From positions 62,001 to 126,000 of the forward strand of contig NZ_FZOU01000004.1 of NCBI RefSeq assembly GCF_900188085.1: 64,000 nt of DNA, read 5' to 3'. The notes below the pieces were generated by a model. It worked only from the letters and a program-made list of their open reading frames with translations. It was not told where the DNA came from and ran no database searches. The stretch is from Granulicella rosea (GTDB taxonomy: Bacteria > Acidobacteriota > Terriglobia > Terriglobales > Acidobacteriaceae). The translations under genes were made by a program, and so were the position numbers. Shown piece by piece: positions 16,563 to 25,573 of this stretch; position 1 is the stretch's first letter; the number at the start of each line of letters is the position of its first letter.

Positions 16563-18965
16563 CTAAGCCTCGACCAGCCCATACCGCCTCTGCCACTGCA
16601 GCTTCAGCCGATCCCAGACGCCGGCGGCCTCTTCCGCCGACATCCCCTGCTCTCCGCCGTCGACGAATCGCGCCGCCTCCACCTTTGCCAGCTCCAGCAC
16701 ATCGCGGTCGCGGACGAGGTTGGCCACGCGAAACTCCGGCAGCCCGGCCTGCTTCGTACCGAAGAACTCGCCCGGCCCGCGCTGTTCGAGGTCCAGCTCC
16801 GCCAGTTTGAAGCCGTCCTGCGTCCGCGTCATCGCGGCCAGCCGCTCCTCGGCCGACTCGCTCACCTTCGCGCCCGTCATCAGGATGCAGAAGCTCTTCG
16901 CCGCCCCGCGGCCCACGCGCCCGCGCAACTGATGCATCTGCGCCAGCCCGAACCGCTCCGCATGTTCGATCACCATCAGCGTCGCGTTCGGCACGTCGAC
17001 GCCGACCTCGATCACCGTCGTCGCGATCAGCACGTCGGTCTCGCCGCGCTGAAACCGCCGCATGGCGACCTCCTTGTCGTCGGCCGACATGCGTCCATGC
17101 AGCAGCCCCAGCCGCAGACCCTCCAGCGGCCCGGCGCGCAGTTCGTCGTGCATCTGCGTCGCCGACCGCAGCTTCGCCTTCTCGAACAAAGCCTGCTGTT
17201 TCTTGCCCTTGGCCGGTTTCGGCGCATCCTCCGGAGCGTCAGCCGCAAAGTCCAGCTCCGGTTGATCGTCCTTCGCACCCTCGATCACCGGGTAGACGAT
17301 GTACGCCTGCCGCCCCAGCCCGACCTGCTTGCGCACGAACTCCCACACATCGGCGGCGCGCTCCTCGGTCGTGCGCCGCGTCACGATCGGCGTCCGCCCC
17401 GGCGGCAGCTCGTCGATCACGCTTACGTCCATGTCTCCGTATAAGGTCAACGCCAGGGTGCGCGGAATCGGCGTCGCCGTCATCACCAGCACATCCGGGT
17501 CGACCATCTCGCCCTGGGCATTCGGCTTCTTCATCAGCTTGAAGCGCTGCTGCACGCCAAAGCGATGCTGCTCGTCGACGATCACCAGACCGAGATTGGC
17601 GAAGTCGACCTTCTCCTCCAGCAGCGCATGCGTGCCGATCACCAGCTCCGTTTCGCCGCGCAGGATGCGGCCTCGCGCCTGCCGTTTTTCCGCTATGTCG
17701 AGCGAGCCGGTGAGCAGCGTCACCCGGTACGGCTTGCCCGTGCGCGGCGAGACGACGTCCCGCAGCAGCTTGCGCGCCGAGAGATAGTGCTGCGTCGCCA
17801 GAATCTCCGTCGGCGCCATCAGCGCGGCCTGGTAGCCGTTTTCGATCGCCACCAGCGACGCCTGCATCGCGACGATCGTCTTGCCGCTGCCGACGTCGCC
17901 CTGCAGCAGCCGCCGCATCGGCTGCGGCTTGCGCATATCGGCGACGATCTCCCCCAGCACCCGCTTCTGCGCCCGCGTGGGATGAAACGGCAAGACCTGC
18001 TTCAGCGCCGTGCGTACGCCGTCGCCCACGGCAAACTGCGTGCCGACGCGCTCGCGCAGCTTGCGCCGCTTCAGCTCCAGCCCAAGCTCCAGGTAGAACA
18101 GCTCCTCGAAGATCAGCCGCCGCTGTCCTGGCGTCGCGGCGGACATGAGATCGACCAACTGCGTTCCCGCCTCCGGAAAGTGGACCGACCGCAGCGCCGC
18201 CAGCCGCCCCGGCAGCCGCAGCCGCTCCAGCATCGCCGCCGGAAGCGTCTCCTCGACTTTGCCCTTCTCGATCCTGCCTTTTTGGTTGTCATCCTTCGCG
18301 GAGCGGAGGATCTGCTTCTCACCCTCCGCAAAATGCCCGTCATCCTGAGCGGAGCGAAGGACCCCTGTATTTGTCTTTTGCTCTTCGCCGGAGGCTCCAG
18401 CCAGCTCCTCCAGCACCGTCCACATCACCTGCCGGGTCCACTTCGAGGTCAGCTTCGCGCCCCACGGCGTCGTCCCGCCCAGCGTGGAGTAGACCGGCAC
18501 GATCCGCCCCACCTCCAGCATCGCCAGGTCCATCGCCGGCCCGTTCAGCGAGGGCAGCAGCTCGAACTGCGGCTGGATCATCTTGAACCGGCCCGCGCCG
18601 CCCGACCGCGACGGCTCCATCCTGCCGTAGAGCGCGACCATCTGGCCGAGGCGGAATTTGCCCTCCAGATGCCGCCCGTTGAACCACATGCACTTGACGG
18701 TCTGGAGTCCCTGCCCGACCGTCACCTCGAAGATCGTGCCCGTGCGCGTCGTCAGCAGCCCCGAACCCCGCACCTCGCCGATCACCGACGCCATCTCCCC
18801 CGCCACCAGCGCCGAGATGGGCTTCGGGTTCAGCCGGTCCTCGTAGCGAAACGGCAGATGGTAGAGCAGGTCCTCGACCGTCTCCACGCCGCGCTCGGCG
18901 AGCTTCTCCCCGATGCGCTCGCCCACGCGCTTCACATATTGGATCGATGTCGAAAGTTCCAGCAC
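16563..18965 (-). CDS. recG: ATP-dependent DNA helicase RecG
   Basis: An 800-residue branch-migration helicase for stalled forks and Holliday junctions. The N-terminal wedge/OB domain (about residues 1-190) is followed by Walker A GDVGSGKT, the motif II DEQH in VIVDEQHRFGVQQR, MTATPIPRTL, and motif VI LRGRVGRG; the RecG C-terminal helical hairpin follows. It is longer than the usual 680-700 residues. About 45 extra residues (roughly 195-240) correspond to two copies of the family A repeat read in frame (VLRSAQDD and ILRSAKDD), and a second low-complexity insertion lies between the helicase motifs (near DQPELDFAADAPEDAPKP). The start ATG is in the family-standard position. Confidence 0.93.
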   Translation of the reverse strand: MLELSTSIQYVKRVGERIGEKLAERGVETVEDLLYHLPFRYEDRLNPKPISALVAGEMASVIGEVRGSGLLTTRTGTIFEVTVGQGLQTVKCMWFNGRHLEGKFRLGQMVALYGRMEPSRSGGAGRFKMIQPQFELLPSLNGPAMDLAMLEVGRIVPVYSTLGGTTPWGAKLTSKWTRQVMWTVLEELAGASGEEQKTNTGVLRSAQDDGHFAEGEKQILRSAKDDNQKGRIEKGKVEETLPAAMLERLRLPGRLAALRSVHFPEAGTQLVDLMSAATPGQRRLIFEELFYLELGLELKRRKLRERVGTQFAVGDGVRTALKQVLPFHPTRAQKRVLGEIVADMRKPQPMRRLLQGDVGSGKTIVAMQASLVAIENGYQAALMAPTEILATQHYLSARKLLRDVVSPRTGKPYRVTLLTGSLDIAEKRQARGRILRGETELVIGTHALLEEKVDFANLGLVIVDEQHRFGVQQRFKLMKKPNAQGEMVDPDVLVMTATPIPRTLALTLYGDMDVSVIDELPPGRTPIVTRRTTEERAADVWEFVRKQVGLGRQAYIVYPVIEGAKDDQPELDFAADAPEDAPKPAKGKKQQALFEKAKLRSATQMHDELRAGPLEGLRLGLLHGRMSADDKEVAMRRFQRGETDVLIATTVIEVGVDVPNATLMVIEHAERFGLAQMHQLRGRVGRGAAKSFCILMTGAKVSESAEERLAAMTRTQDGFKLAELDLEQRGPGEFFGTKQAGLPEFRVANLVRDRDVLELAKVEAARFVDGGEQGMSAEEAAGVWDRLKLQWQRRYGLVEA
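18288..18315 (-). repeat. Family A repeat copy inside recG (first)
   Basis: A GTCATCC...GGAGGATCTGC copy that reads as ILRSAKDDN in the recG frame. It is in the same orientation as the neighbouring copy 24 bases away. Confidence 0.75.
18339..18367 (-). repeat. Family A repeat copy inside recG (second)
   Basis: A GTCATCCTGAGCGGAGCGAA copy reading as GVLRSAQDDG in the recG frame. The right flank (tgtatttgtc) is like the flank of the nrdJ copy. Confidence 0.75.
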
Positions 18966-19301
18966 ACCCCGATCCTACCAAGTCCGGGTGAACAGCCTAT
19001 CGCCCCACGCCCGAGATCGAGATCGTATCCGGCGACGTGACCGAGTCGCTGACGATCTGTGCGTGACGCGACAAATATTCCTATACCGGCAAAATGAGTC
19101 GAGTTCACGTAATTCATGCTGTTGCTTGGCATGGCAGCCTCATCACGAAGAGTCGCTCAGGCGGCAGGCTCCATGGAGAAACGAACAAATTCCGCCCGGA
19201 TTTTCGCCTGCTCAAAGCGGTTCCAAATCTCCCCGGCACGCGCCCCGAAAAAGGCATCTCTTCATTACACGACGGCAAAGCCGTCAAGGAGACGATTCAA
19301 A
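18966..19301. other. Gene-free stretch between recG and a small membrane protein gene
   Basis: This is the 336-base upstream region of both flanking, divergent genes. I see no convincing open frame. A short GACGGCAAAGCCGTC hairpin (19271-19285) lies just before the ribosome site of the 19302 gene. Promoters for both genes should lie here, but no strong -35/-10 pair stands out. Confidence 0.5.
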
Positions 19302-19562
19302 ATGACCGATTACCGCGTACAGCCCGGCGAAGCGAAAGAAGATCAGGTAACAGCAGCGATCGAAAAGGTCACCTCGCAGATTCCTTCCAGCATCTACCTC
19401 GGCGCCGCGATCACCTCGATCATCGCGTCGATCGCGCTGAACCAGAGCGGCAAGAAGCACGAGGCGCTGTACGTCGGCCAGTGGGTCGCGCCGTTCCTTC
19501 TCCTCGGTATCTATAACAAGCTGGTGAAGCAGCTTGGCTCGGATGCGACCGCGCACCAGTAG
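19302..19562 (+). CDS. Small membrane protein, function unknown
   Basis: An 86-residue protein. It has a charged N-terminus (MTDYRVQPGEAKEDQVTAAI), a hydrophobic segment SIYLGAAITSIIASIAL and a second one WVAPFLLLGIYNKLV, so two membrane helices are likely. The start ATG at 19302 is supported by AAGGAG ten bases upstream. The frame is open further up, but that part looks non-coding. I do not recognise a family. It stands alone between divergent and convergent neighbours. Confidence 0.65.
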   Translation: MTDYRVQPGEAKEDQVTAAIEKVTSQIPSSIYLGAAITSIIASIALNQSGKKHEALYVGQWVAPFLLLGIYNKLVKQLGSDATAHQ

Positions 19563-19673
19563 ACAAGATTCCTGTCAGTCGCAAGAGATAAGAGATAAAA
19601 ACCTGACGTCGATCTTCAAGGACCAGTACGGATTCGATCCGTGCCTGTTCTTGAAGATCGGCGTCGAACCGTC

Positions 19674-20249
19674 TTAGGACTCCCGCCACTTGATATTGCA
19701 ACCGATGCTGAACCGCTGGTCCGGGCTGGGCGTCTTGCCTGCGATCACCTCATCCAGCGCTTTGCGCAGGTCTTCGCCGTTGACCGGCAGGTCGTTGCCC
19801 GCGTCTCCGCGCCGCGGCCGGCTCGAATCCAACTGACCGCGATAGACCAGCTTCATCTCCGCATCGAAAAGGAAGAAGTCCGGCGTGCAGGCTGCGTCGT
19901 AGCTGCGCGCAACCTCCTGCGTCTCGTCGAACAGGTACGGGAAGCGGAAGCCGAGCCGCTCCGCCTGCGCCTTCATCTCGTCCGGCCCGTCCTGCGGATA
20001 GGCGACAATGTCGTTCGAACTGATCGCCGCGATGCCGATCTTGCCCTCGTAGTCCACGCCGATCCGCGCCAGCTCCGCCTCCAGATGCTTCACATACGGG
20101 CAATGCACGCAGATGAACATCACCAGCAGCCCCGGCATTCCGGCGGCGACATCGTCACGGCCGATCGCCTTGCCGCTCACTACATCCACCAGCTCAAACG
20201 GGGGCGCGACCGTCCCCAGCTCCACCATCGTCGACTGCGTCTTGGACAT
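19674..20249 (-). CDS. Thioredoxin-fold (AhpC/TSA-type redoxin) protein
   Basis: A 191-residue protein. VELGTVAPPFELVDV is the redoxin start, FICVHCPYVKHL gives a CxxC active site (CVHC) after the first strand, and CTPDFFLFDAEMKLVYRGQLD is the cis-proline region. These are features of the thioredoxin-like family often annotated as AhpC/TSA. It should act as a cytoplasmic thiol oxidoreductase; no signal peptide is seen. ATG at 20249 follows GAGG by six bases, so I prefer it over the in-frame GTG two codons up. It is divergent from the sedolisin gene. Confidence 0.82.
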   Translation of the reverse strand: MSKTQSTMVELGTVAPPFELVDVVSGKAIGRDDVAAGMPGLLVMFICVHCPYVKHLEAELARIGVDYEGKIGIAAISSNDIVAYPQDGPDEMKAQAERLGFRFPYLFDETQEVARSYDAACTPDFFLFDAEMKLVYRGQLDSSRPRRGDAGNDLPVNGEDLRKALDEVIAGKTPSPDQRFSIGCNIKWRES

Positions 20250-20365
20250 AAACACCTCGGTTCCATCATATGTCCCGCGCCGGGGGGCTGCTGTTGTGCG
20301 TCGATCTGCCGATCAAAGTAAGTATTGATCGTTACGGTCTCAACGCGTATCGTGGTCCGACTTCC

Positions 20366-23300
20366 ATGCCAATGAAAAATCTCGTGTCGCGTCTTTTTCC
20401 GGGCCTCCTTGCTTCCACGCTCACCGCCTGCATGGGTACGATCGCCGCACTGGGGCAGACCCCGGCGCTGGATGTATCGGCGCGCGTCTCAGCGCATCCG
20501 GATCTCGCCGCCCGGACGCGTCTCTCCGGCCACGTACCCGCCTGGGTCGCGACCGCGCAGGATCTCGGCAATGTCTCGCCCAGTCTGCAGCTCGATCACG
20601 TCACCGTGACGCTGACGCGCCCCGCCGCGCTCGAGGCCGCCTTCCAGCAACTGCTGAAGGATCAGCAGGATGCGTCCTCGCCCCGATATCACCAGTGGCT
20701 TACGCCGAAGCAGTCGGCCGAACTCTATGGCGTGCCGCAGGCCGACTCCGACGCCGTCGCCGCCTGGCTGCAATCGCAAGGCCTGCATGTGGATTCCGTC
20801 TCGCCCACCCGCCAGTTCATCACCTTCAGCGGCGCGGCATCGAGCGTCGCCAGCGCCTTCAGCGTGCAGTTGCACAGCTTCAACCACATGGGTCGCACGG
20901 TCTTTTCGACCACCTCCGAGCCAGCCGTTCCCACCGCGCTTGCCAGCGTTATCCTAGGCGTCACCGGCCTGTCCGAGGAGTACCTGAAGCCCGCGCACAC
21001 CGTGATGCCGACCCAGACCCGGCAGACCGCGAGCAACTCCATGGCGCCGGACGTTAATCTCTCCGGCGGCACGCACTGGATTCTGCCCGCCGATTTCGCC
21101 GTCATCTACGACGTGAACCCGGTCTACAACGCCGGCATCAACGGCAGCGGCCAGCACGTCGCCATCATCGGCGCGTCGCGCGTGCTGGCGGCCGATATCT
21201 CCGGCTTCGAGAGCCTCGCTGGCCTCTCCAGCGCGCAGCCCAACTCCCTGCTCACCCCTGGCAGCAGCGACCCCGGCATGACCTCCGACTCCGCACAGGG
21301 CGAGGCCACGCTTGACGTCGATCGCGTCATCGGCACCGCGCCCGGCGCCACCGCCGACCTCGTCCTCATCAGCTCATTGCTCAACACGCAGATCCTCTCC
21401 TCGCTCAGCTACATCGTCAACACGCTCAACGATCCCATCATCAATATGAGCTTCGGAAGCTGCGAGGCGACCTCCAACCAGTCCACCTTCAACAGCTTCA
21501 ACACCCTCTTCGCGCAGGCCGCCGGACAGGGCATCTCGATCTTCGTCTCGTCGGGAGACTCCGAGTCGGCAGGCTGCATGACCGCCGGCGGACCCTATAC
21601 CGCGAACCTCGCCGTCGCCAGCACCAACGTCCTTTGCACGCCGTACGTCACCTGCGTCGGCGGAACCCAGTTCGCCGACACCACCAGCCCCTCTACCTAC
21701 TGGTCGTCGACCAACGGCGCCGGCAACAACCTCTCCGCGCTCAGCTACATCCCCGAAGGAGTCTGGAACGAGCCCTCCAGCACCACGAACAACGTCACCA
21801 CCTATGTCGTCGAAGGCGGGGGAGGCGGCGCCAGCACCTACGCGGCCAAACCCACCTGGCAGGTGGGAACCGGCGTCCCGGCGGACAGCGCGCGCGACAC
21901 CCCCGACGTCTCCTTCTCCGCCTCCGGCCACAACGCCTACCTCGCCTGCCTCACGTACTCGGGCGCCGTCTGCCCGAACTACGTCACCGGCTTCGGTGGC
22001 ACCTCCGCCTCCGCGCCTTCGATGGCCGGCATCATGGCGCTGGTCAATCAGAAGACGGCCGTTCGCCAGGGCCTGTTCAACGCAAAGCTCTACCAGCTCG
22101 CGCTCACCACTTCGAACGGCGTCTTCCACGACGCCACCCCGGCCACCAGCGGCGTCACAAGCTGCTCGCTCACCGTCGCCAGCACCTGCAACACCAGCAC
22201 GCCGGGAACCTCCGGCCTGACCGGCGGCCTCTCCGGCGCGGCGCTCACCACCGGATACGACCTCGCCACCGGCCTCGGCTCGATCGACGTCTCGAAGCTC
22301 ATCAACGCCGTCGCCTCGCCCCTGCCGGCCACGACGACGAACCTCGTCGCGACGCCCACGACGATCAATACGAATCAAACGGCTACCTTCAAGGCGACCA
22401 TCAGCTCGACCTACACGGTCTTCACCCCGACCGGCACGGTCACCTTCAGCTCCAACGGCAACAGCCTCGGCCCGGTCACGCTGGTCAACGGCGTCGCGAC
22501 CCTCCCGGCGCAGGCCTACCCCACGGCCGGGACCTATGCGATCCTCGCCACCTACTCCGGCGACGGCAACTTCGCCGCCTCGGCCGCGACGCTCAGCTTC
22601 GTCGTGACCGCAGCGCCGGCCAACACGCCCACCATCACCCTGGCGGGCTCGACCGGGACGATTCCGCCGACCCAGAGCGTGACCTATACCGCGACCCTCG
22701 CCAGCTCCGCCGGAACCCCCACCGGAACCGTCACCTTCTATAACGGCACGAACGTCCTCGCCGCCGCCGTCGCCGTGGTCGCCGGCAAGGCTGCCTTCGG
22801 TCCGACGACCCTTATCCCCGGCTTCTACAGCGTCACGGCCGTCTACTCGGGCGATACGAGCTTCAACGGCGTAACCTCGACCGCGGTCCCTCTCATCGTC
22901 ACGGGCGTGCCGACCAGCATCATTGCCATCCCCGCAGCCGCCTACTACGCCACCACCAACTCCAGCATCGCGCTGCAGTCGAACCTCGACCTATATAGTT
23001 CCACCGGCGTCACGGCAGGCACGCCCACCGTCGGCCCCACCGGCACCATCACCTACAACGTCGACGGAGTCAACGGCCCGGCGATCCCCATCGTCGGCTC
23101 GCTCTCGAACGGCGTCAGCTCCATCTACACCGCAACCTCGGCGGTCTACGTCTTCCAGGCGGCCGTCCACCATGTCACGGCCACCTATTCGGGAGACGCC
23201 ATCTGGGCGCCCTCCACCTCGGCCATCTCCACCCTGACCGTAGGCGCATCCCTCACGACCACCACCGTCGCCCTGGTGACGCCGGGAACCGTCACGAGCG

Positions 23301-24148
23301 GCAAAACCACGCCCATCACGGTCACCGTCTCCGGCCTCGGCTCCGCCATCCCCGCCACCGGCCAGGTCACCCTTTCGGACTACCTCACCGGCGGGGGCAC
23401 GACCATCCTCGGAACCTTCCCCTTCACCACGCTCGGCGCCGCCAGCGGGACGCTCAGCTATACGCTGCCGTCGCTCGTCACCGGCACGCACCAGATCGAG
23501 GCTGTCTTCAACTCCACCAACAGCGACATCAACTACCAGTCCTCGAACGGCAGCCTCTACCTCGTCGTCGCGCAGGGAGCGGGTCAGAGCTTCACCGTCA
23601 GCAGCTCGCCCACCACCCTGACCGTCGCCGCCGGCGCGACCACCGGCAACGCCTACACCGCCACCTACACCTCGGTCGGCGGATTCACCGGAACCGTCTC
23701 GCCCTCGCCCTGTACGGTCACGGCCAACTTCAGCGCCGCCACCGTGATGCCCTACTGCAACGCCTCCTACCTCGTCGCCACGGTGAACGCAACCACCCCC
23801 GGCACGAACATCTTCACCCTGACCACCACCAAACGCAGCGCCCTCACCAGCCCCGGCCTCGCGTGGAACCGCACCGGCGCCTTCGGCGGAGTCGCGCTCT
23901 CGGGTCTTCTGCTGCTCCTGCTGCCGCGCCGGCGCCGCCGCTGGAGCGCGCTCATCCCCATCCTTCTGCTGGCCGCCGGTCTGCTCTCGGCCACCGGCTG
24001 CGGAGGCGCGAGCTCCGGCTCCGGCGGCGGAGGAACTACCGTCAACGGCACCACCGCCGGCAGCTACACCGTCACCTTCGGCGGAACCACCGGAACCGGC
24101 GGCACGGCCATCACCGTCACCACCAGCGTCACCCTCAACGTGCAGTAG
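20366..24148 (+). CDS. Secreted sedolisin (S53-type) protease with Ig-like repeats
   Basis: About 1260 residues. A signal peptide (FPGLLASTLTACMGTIAALG) precedes a pro-kumamolisin activation domain containing SSPRYHQWLTPKQSAELYG. The S53 catalytic domain has the Glu/Asp pair in GEATLDVDRVIG and the serine in GGTSASAPSMAGIMAL. At least three bacterial Ig-like domains of about 90 residues follow (TFSSNGNSLG, TYSGDGNF, VYSGDTSF motifs). Near the C-terminus a hydrophobic stretch, RRRRRW and a second hydrophobic stretch resemble a membrane or sorting signal, then a Gly/Thr-rich tail follows. Sedolisins are acid-active serine-carboxyl peptidases, fitting an acidophilic soil bacterium. MPMKN at 20366 is preferred because the signal peptide starts there; the frame is open to 20270. 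Confidence 0.86.
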   Translation: MPMKNLVSRLFPGLLASTLTACMGTIAALGQTPALDVSARVSAHPDLAARTRLSGHVPAWVATAQDLGNVSPSLQLDHVTVTLTRPAALEAAFQQLLKDQQDASSPRYHQWLTPKQSAELYGVPQADSDAVAAWLQSQGLHVDSVSPTRQFITFSGAASSVASAFSVQLHSFNHMGRTVFSTTSEPAVPTALASVILGVTGLSEEYLKPAHTVMPTQTRQTASNSMAPDVNLSGGTHWILPADFAVIYDVNPVYNAGINGSGQHVAIIGASRVLAADISGFESLAGLSSAQPNSLLTPGSSDPGMTSDSAQGEATLDVDRVIGTAPGATADLVLISSLLNTQILSSLSYIVNTLNDPIINMSFGSCEATSNQSTFNSFNTLFAQAAGQGISIFVSSGDSESAGCMTAGGPYTANLAVASTNVLCTPYVTCVGGTQFADTTSPSTYWSSTNGAGNNLSALSYIPEGVWNEPSSTTNNVTTYVVEGGGGGASTYAAKPTWQVGTGVPADSARDTPDVSFSASGHNAYLACLTYSGAVCPNYVTGFGGTSASAPSMAGIMALVNQKTAVRQGLFNAKLYQLALTTSNGVFHDATPATSGVTSCSLTVASTCNTSTPGTSGLTGGLSGAALTTGYDLATGLGSIDVSKLINAVASPLPATTTNLVATPTTINTNQTATFKATISSTYTVFTPTGTVTFSSNGNSLGPVTLVNGVATLPAQAYPTAGTYAILATYSGDGNFAASAATLSFVVTAAPANTPTITLAGSTGTIPPTQSVTYTATLASSAGTPTGTVTFYNGTNVLAAAVAVVAGKAAFGPTTLIPGFYSVTAVYSGDTSFNGVTSTAVPLIVTGVPTSIIAIPAAAYYATTNSSIALQSNLDLYSSTGVTAGTPTVGPTGTITYNVDGVNGPAIPIVGSLSNGVSSIYTATSAVYVFQAAVHHVTATYSGDAIWAPSTSAISTLTVGASLTTTTVALVTPGTVTSGKTTPITVTVSGLGSAIPATGQVTLSDYLTGGGTTILGTFPFTTLGAASGTLSYTLPSLVTGTHQIEAVFNSTNSDINYQSSNGSLYLVVAQGAGQSFTVSSSPTTLTVAAGATTGNAYTATYTSVGGFTGTVSPSPCTVTANFSAATVMPYCNASYLVATVNATTPGTNIFTLTTTKRSALTSPGLAWNRTGAFGGVALSGLLLLLLPRRRRRWSALIPILLLAAGLLSATGCGGASSGSGGGGTTVNGTTAGSYTVTFGGTTGTGGTAITVTTSVTLNVQ

Positions 24149-24205
24149 ACGCATCGCGCCGGGCACTCCCCCGCCGGCGCGCAACCGGATATCCTCGTTA
24201 GCAGC

Positions 24206-24676
24206 ATGCCTGTGCCTCGCACACTTCCGGGCGGCCGCGTGGAGCCGCACATCCTCGCCCGCGGACCGAACGGCCTGCCGCTCTGCCGCTGGTGCGATCT
24301 CGAGATCCTCGCCAAACGCCGGCGCACCTTCTGCTCCGACTACTGCGTCCACCAGCACCGCCTGCGCACCGATCCCGGCTATCTCCGCGACCAGGTCTTC
24401 GCACGCGATCGCGGCCTCTGCGCCCTCTGCCAGGCCGACACCGTCGCCATCTACGCCGCGCTCAAACGCTCCCGCGGCGCCGCGCGCGAGGCCGGCCTCT
24501 CCATCTACGGCATGAAGACCATCCACGCCCGCCGCAGCCTGTGGGACGCCGACCACATCCTGCCCGTGGCCGAAGGCGGCGGCCAGTGCGACCTCGACAA
24601 CCTGCGCACCCTCTGCCTGCCCTGCCACCGCGAGGCCACCGCGCAGCTTCGCCTTCGCCTGCGGAGACAGGCCTGA
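24206..24676 (+). CDS. HNH-type nuclease-like protein
   Basis: A 156-residue protein with two Cys pairs (LCRWC, then FCSDYC) forming a zinc knuckle, a further CALC pair, and the HNH core DADHILPVAEGGGQCDLDNLRTLCLPCH. The His of DADH, the Asn of LDNL and the final CxxCH match the HNH pattern. These proteins cut or nick DNA, or act in restriction, repair or mobile elements; the specific role is not decidable. It starts 57 bases after the sedolisin stop and does not appear to belong to an operon with it. Confidence 0.82.
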   Translation: MPVPRTLPGGRVEPHILARGPNGLPLCRWCDLEILAKRRRTFCSDYCVHQHRLRTDPGYLRDQVFARDRGLCALCQADTVAIYAALKRSRGAAREAGLSIYGMKTIHARRSLWDADHILPVAEGGGQCDLDNLRTLCLPCHREATAQLRLRLRRQA

Positions 24677-24912
24677 TTCCTTTTTGCCAGGACTCGCCGG
24701 ATCTCATCCGGGCGCCTGGCGCGGGTCACGCCGTTCCATAACGACGCGGAATGTTCGTTAGATACAAAGATGTTACAAATGGCTGGCAACCCCGCTCCAG
24801 CCGTGCGTTATGTGCAATGGGCGATCGATCCCCGGACCACCCCGCATGCTTTACCTGTGTCTAACAACGTGAACGTCCGCACGCAAAGTTGAGAAACAGG
24901 AGTACCGGGCCC

Positions 24913-25077
24913 ATGCCGCCGTTGCGCGACTTTATCCCCAAACTACACCGTGAGAACGAATCCATCTGCTCACAATGCTGCCAGGTCATCCGCACCTCGC
25001 CTACCGCGCCCACGCTCGAGCAGGCTCAACAGCAGCATCGCTGCAAGGTCTTCAGCTTGAACACCGTGCTGCGATAG
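24913..25077 (+). CDS. Small Cys-containing protein, function unknown
   Basis: A 54-residue protein with SICSQCCQVI near the middle and HRCK 25 residues later, a spacing that could hold a metal. AGGAG lies about ten bases ahead of the ATG at 24913. No known family is recognised. The length and charge are plausible for a real small protein, but it could be a fortuitous frame. It stands alone and is convergent with the response regulator. Confidence 0.5.
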   Translation: MPPLRDFIPKLHRENESICSQCCQVIRTSPTAPTLEQAQQQHRCKVFSLNTVLR

Positions 25078-25117
25078 AGACCGGAACGCCGACGTCGGCC
25101 AGCGAAAGAAATCTACC

Positions 25118-25573
25118 CTACGAGGCCCGAGCGGTCGTCTGATCGGCGACCATCGGCTCGTAGTCGTACGCCGGCGCCGGTGCAACGGCCTTCTTCGGGC
25201 CGCGCTTGCGTGCGACCAGCACGCGCACCCGTTCCAGCAGCTCCGCCGCGCTCGACGCGCCCTTGGGCAGAAACGCGTCCGCCGCGATCGCGCGGTCGAA
25301 CGAGCTGACCGTGCCCGAGACGATCATCGCCGGCAGCGCGGGCTGTATATGCTTGGCGCGCCGCACCAGTTCGTTGCCATCCATCTGCGGCAGCAGCAGG
25401 TCCGTCAGCAGCAGATCGATCGAACCGGGCGTCGACTGCTGGATCACGTCCAGCGCCTGCCGCGAGGTCTCGCACGCAATCACCTTGTACCCGCGAGTTT
25501 CGAGCAGGAAGGTGCGGACGGAGAGTACCTGTTCATTGCTTTCAACGCAGAGGATGGTCTTCTTGGGGCGCAT
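25118..25573 (-). CDS. Single-domain response regulator (CheY-like)
   Basis: A 151-residue protein with one receiver domain. TILCVESNEQVLSVRTFL is the first strand (the usual acidic pair is Glu/Ser here), DLLLTDLLLPQMDG holds the phosphoacceptor Asp, and IVSGTVS and FLPKGAS give the Thr/Ser and Lys. A charged tail follows (RKRGPKKAVAPAPAYDYEP). No output domain is present, so it would act through protein contacts. ATG at 25573 has GGAAA upstream. The open frame continues to 25984 but that part is arginine/proline-rich and looks non-coding. No kinase partner is adjacent. Confidence 0.8.
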   Translation of the reverse strand: MRPKKTILCVESNEQVLSVRTFLLETRGYKVIACETSRQALDVIQQSTPGSIDLLLTDLLLPQMDGNELVRRAKHIQPALPAMIVSGTVSSFDRAIAADAFLPKGASSAAELLERVRVLVARKRGPKKAVAPAPAYDYEPMVADQTTARAS

